Shown here: positions 62,973 through 64,000 of the stretch, in pieces
How positions within the stretch are numbered: position 1 is the stretch's first letter
How the letters are laid out: each line of letters opens with the position of its first letter
NCBI RefSeq assembly: GCF_000758585.1
Contig: NZ_CP009281.1
Location: 5,332,001 to 5,396,000 of the forward strand
Source of the DNA: Paenibacillus sp. FSL R5-0345
GTDB taxonomy: Bacteria; Bacillota; Bacilli; Paenibacillales; Paenibacillaceae
Length of the DNA: 64,000 nucleotides
Direction of reading: 5' to 3'
Position numbers and translations under genes: made by a program
Notes under the pieces: model-generated
The model's database searches: none
Told to the model about the DNA's origin: nothing
What the model saw: the letters and a program-made list of their open reading frames with translations, nothing else

Positions 62973-64000
62973 TCACTTCACCCCCATCGTATTGTCGAGA
63001 CTGTCCCATACACCAAGTAAATACATGATCCCCATTGCTCTATCGTACAGCCCGTACCCCGGGCGGCAAGTCTTCTCTTCACCCCACAAATGACGACCAT
63101 GATCCGGACGCACATACCCCGTATATCCATTCTCATGATACGCTTTAACAACCTCTGCCACATCCACACTGCCATCCCGTCCACGATGAGACACCTCAAT
63201 AAAATCTCCGTTCTCAAAAACCTTAACATTTCGAATATGAGCAAAATGAATACGATTACAGAATTCCCGAATCATAGCCGGCAGATCGTTCTTCGGATTC
63301 GTACCGAGCGACCCAGTGCAGAAGGTTAATCCATTATACGGACTATCTACTGCGTCAAGTAAACGACGGATCGTATCACGGCTGCGGACAATGCGGGGCA
63401 AGCCAAAGATCGGCCAAGCAGGATCATCGGGATGAATAGCCATTTTGATATCGACTTCTTCACAGACAGGAATAATTCGCTTCAAAAAATAGATCAAGTT
63501 CTCGAACAGCTTCTCTTCCGTTACATCTGCATAAGCGGCGAATAGCTCATCAAGCTTCGCCAGACGCTCCGGCTCCCAGCCAGGCATCGTAAATTCGCCA
63601 GCCCCCTCCAGAATACGATTCACCATGTCGCGAGGGTTATCATTAACGGCTGCATTTTCATAAAAAAGAGCATTTGAGCCATCCGGCAATTCCTTGTACA
63701 GCTCCGTCCGAGTCCAGTCAAAGATCGGCATAAAGTTGTAACAGATCACTTTAGTACCGACCTTGGCTAACTTCCGGATGGTATCTATGTAAATATCGAT
63801 ATATTTATCACGCGTCGGGAGTCCAATTTTGATATCATCATGGACATTCACACTCTCTACTACGGCAGTGCTAAACCCTTTGCCCGTAATTTGATCCGCA
63901 ACCTTTTGGATTTCATCCATCTCCCATACTTCGCCCGCTACCTTATGATGCAGTGACCAGACAATGCCCATTACCCCCGGAATTTGCCGGATATGATCAA
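62973..64000 (-). CDS. uxuA: Mannonate dehydratase (5' end outside the window)
   Basis: UxuA dehydrates D-mannonate to 2-keto-3-deoxygluconate. The frame is open past the ATG at 63971 to the edge of the window, reading D-H-I-R-Q-I-P-G-V-M-G-I-V-W-S-L-H, which matches the conserved start of UxuA; so the true start is to the right of 64000 and this is a partial gene (about 341 visible residues). Further signatures are V-V-E-S-V-N-V-H, V-I-C-Y-N-F-M-P-I-F-D-W-T-R-T and A-I-H-P-D-D-P-A-W near the centre, with the metal-site C-x-G-S-L-G following. It is coupled to the fructuronate reductase gene. Confidence 0.96.
   Translation of the reverse strand, partial: DHIRQIPGVMGIVWSLHHKVAGEVWEMDEIQKVADQITGKGFSTAVVESVNVHDDIKIGLPTRDKYIDIYIDTIRKLAKVGTKVICYNFMPIFDWTRTELYKELPDGSNALFYENAAVNDNPRDMVNRILEGAGEFTMPGWEPERLAKLDELFAAYADVTEEKLFENLIYFLKRIIPVCEEVDIKMAIHPDDPAWPIFGLPRIVRSRDTIRRLLDAVDSPYNGLTFCTGSLGTNPKNDLPAMIREFCNRIHFAHIRNVKVFENGDFIEVSHRGRDGSVDVAEVVKAYHENGYTGYVRPDHGRHLWGEEKTCRPGYGLYDRAMGIMYLLGVWDSLDNTMGVK

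Overview
The window looks like a chromosomal segment of a low-to-mid G+C, spore-forming Firmicute, most likely Paenibacillus or a close relative. The clues are the hemA-hemX-...-hemL-spoVID-valS-folC order known from Bacillales, a tig/clpX/lonB/lonA/ysxC block, a Gram-positive split exopolysaccharide kinase (CpsC/CpsD) with a YwqE-type phosphatase, SLH-domain and 'copper amine oxidase N-terminal' (stalk) secreted proteins, AGGAGG-type ribosome binding sites and a valS T-box. Every protein gene I support lies on the minus strand; the only plus-strand gene is one tRNA. The genus is an inference from gene content; there is no rRNA in the window.

Layout. 1-177: the start of a gene that runs off the left edge. 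0.5-2.9 kb: two tandem membrane diguanylate cyclases. 3.2-9.1 kb: valS-folC-murC, preceded by a T-box leader with a clear sigma-A promoter. 9.4-20.8 kb: tetrapyrrole cluster hemA-hemX-sirC-hemC-(cobA::hemD)-hemB-hemL followed by an RluA pseudouridine synthase and a SpoVID-like LysM spore protein. Two spacers inside this cluster are long and filled with short palindromic repeats. 21.2-42.5 kb: a Wzx/Wzy-type polysaccharide locus. It holds a regulatory/assembly end (YwqE phosphatase, SLH protein, CpsC, CpsD, CapD-type dehydratase, two secreted/anchored proteins, initiating sugar transferase) and a strongly AT-rich serotype-like core (epimerase, five glycosyltransferases, polymerase, flippase, pyruvyl transferase, RmlB), closed by a DUF218 protein. 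42.6-54.9 kb: protein quality-control genes (ysxC, lonA, lonB, clpX, clpP, tig, a YsoA-like protein) plus ispG and an unusual PD-(D/E)XK-winged-helix protein. 55.1-56.8 kb: tRNA-Arg(UCU) followed by 1.6 kb without a gene that carries an approximately 95-bp tandem array, palindromic units and an 11-bp microarray. 56.9-61.1 kb: a phosphate-uptake operon (stalk-domain protein, pstS, pstC, pstA) without pstB. 61.3-64.0 kb: uxuA-uxuB of hexuronate catabolism, with uxuA cut by the right edge.

How the parts work together. The hem cluster makes uroporphyrinogen III and, through the CobA::HemD fusion plus SirC, branches to sirohaem. The polysaccharide locus encodes initiation, assembly, flipping, polymerisation and tyrosine-phosphorylation control of a surface glycan; the pyruvyl transferase and the SLH protein suggest a pyruvylated polymer that could anchor surface proteins. 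The Lon/Clp/trigger-factor block is protein folding and turnover.

Most noteworthy: (i) a YsoA-like gene that appears to start at AUU behind a perfect Shine-Dalgarno sequence; (ii) the 95-bp tandem array behind the tRNA, with an apparent decayed copy of the tRNA 3' end and terminator; (iii) arrays of palindromic units at about 50-bp spacing in four separate intergenic regions; (iv) the nuclease-like winged-helix protein beside a duplicated 197-bp repeat; (v) the link between pyruvylation and SLH anchoring in one locus. No CRISPR array, prophage or intact insertion sequence was seen.
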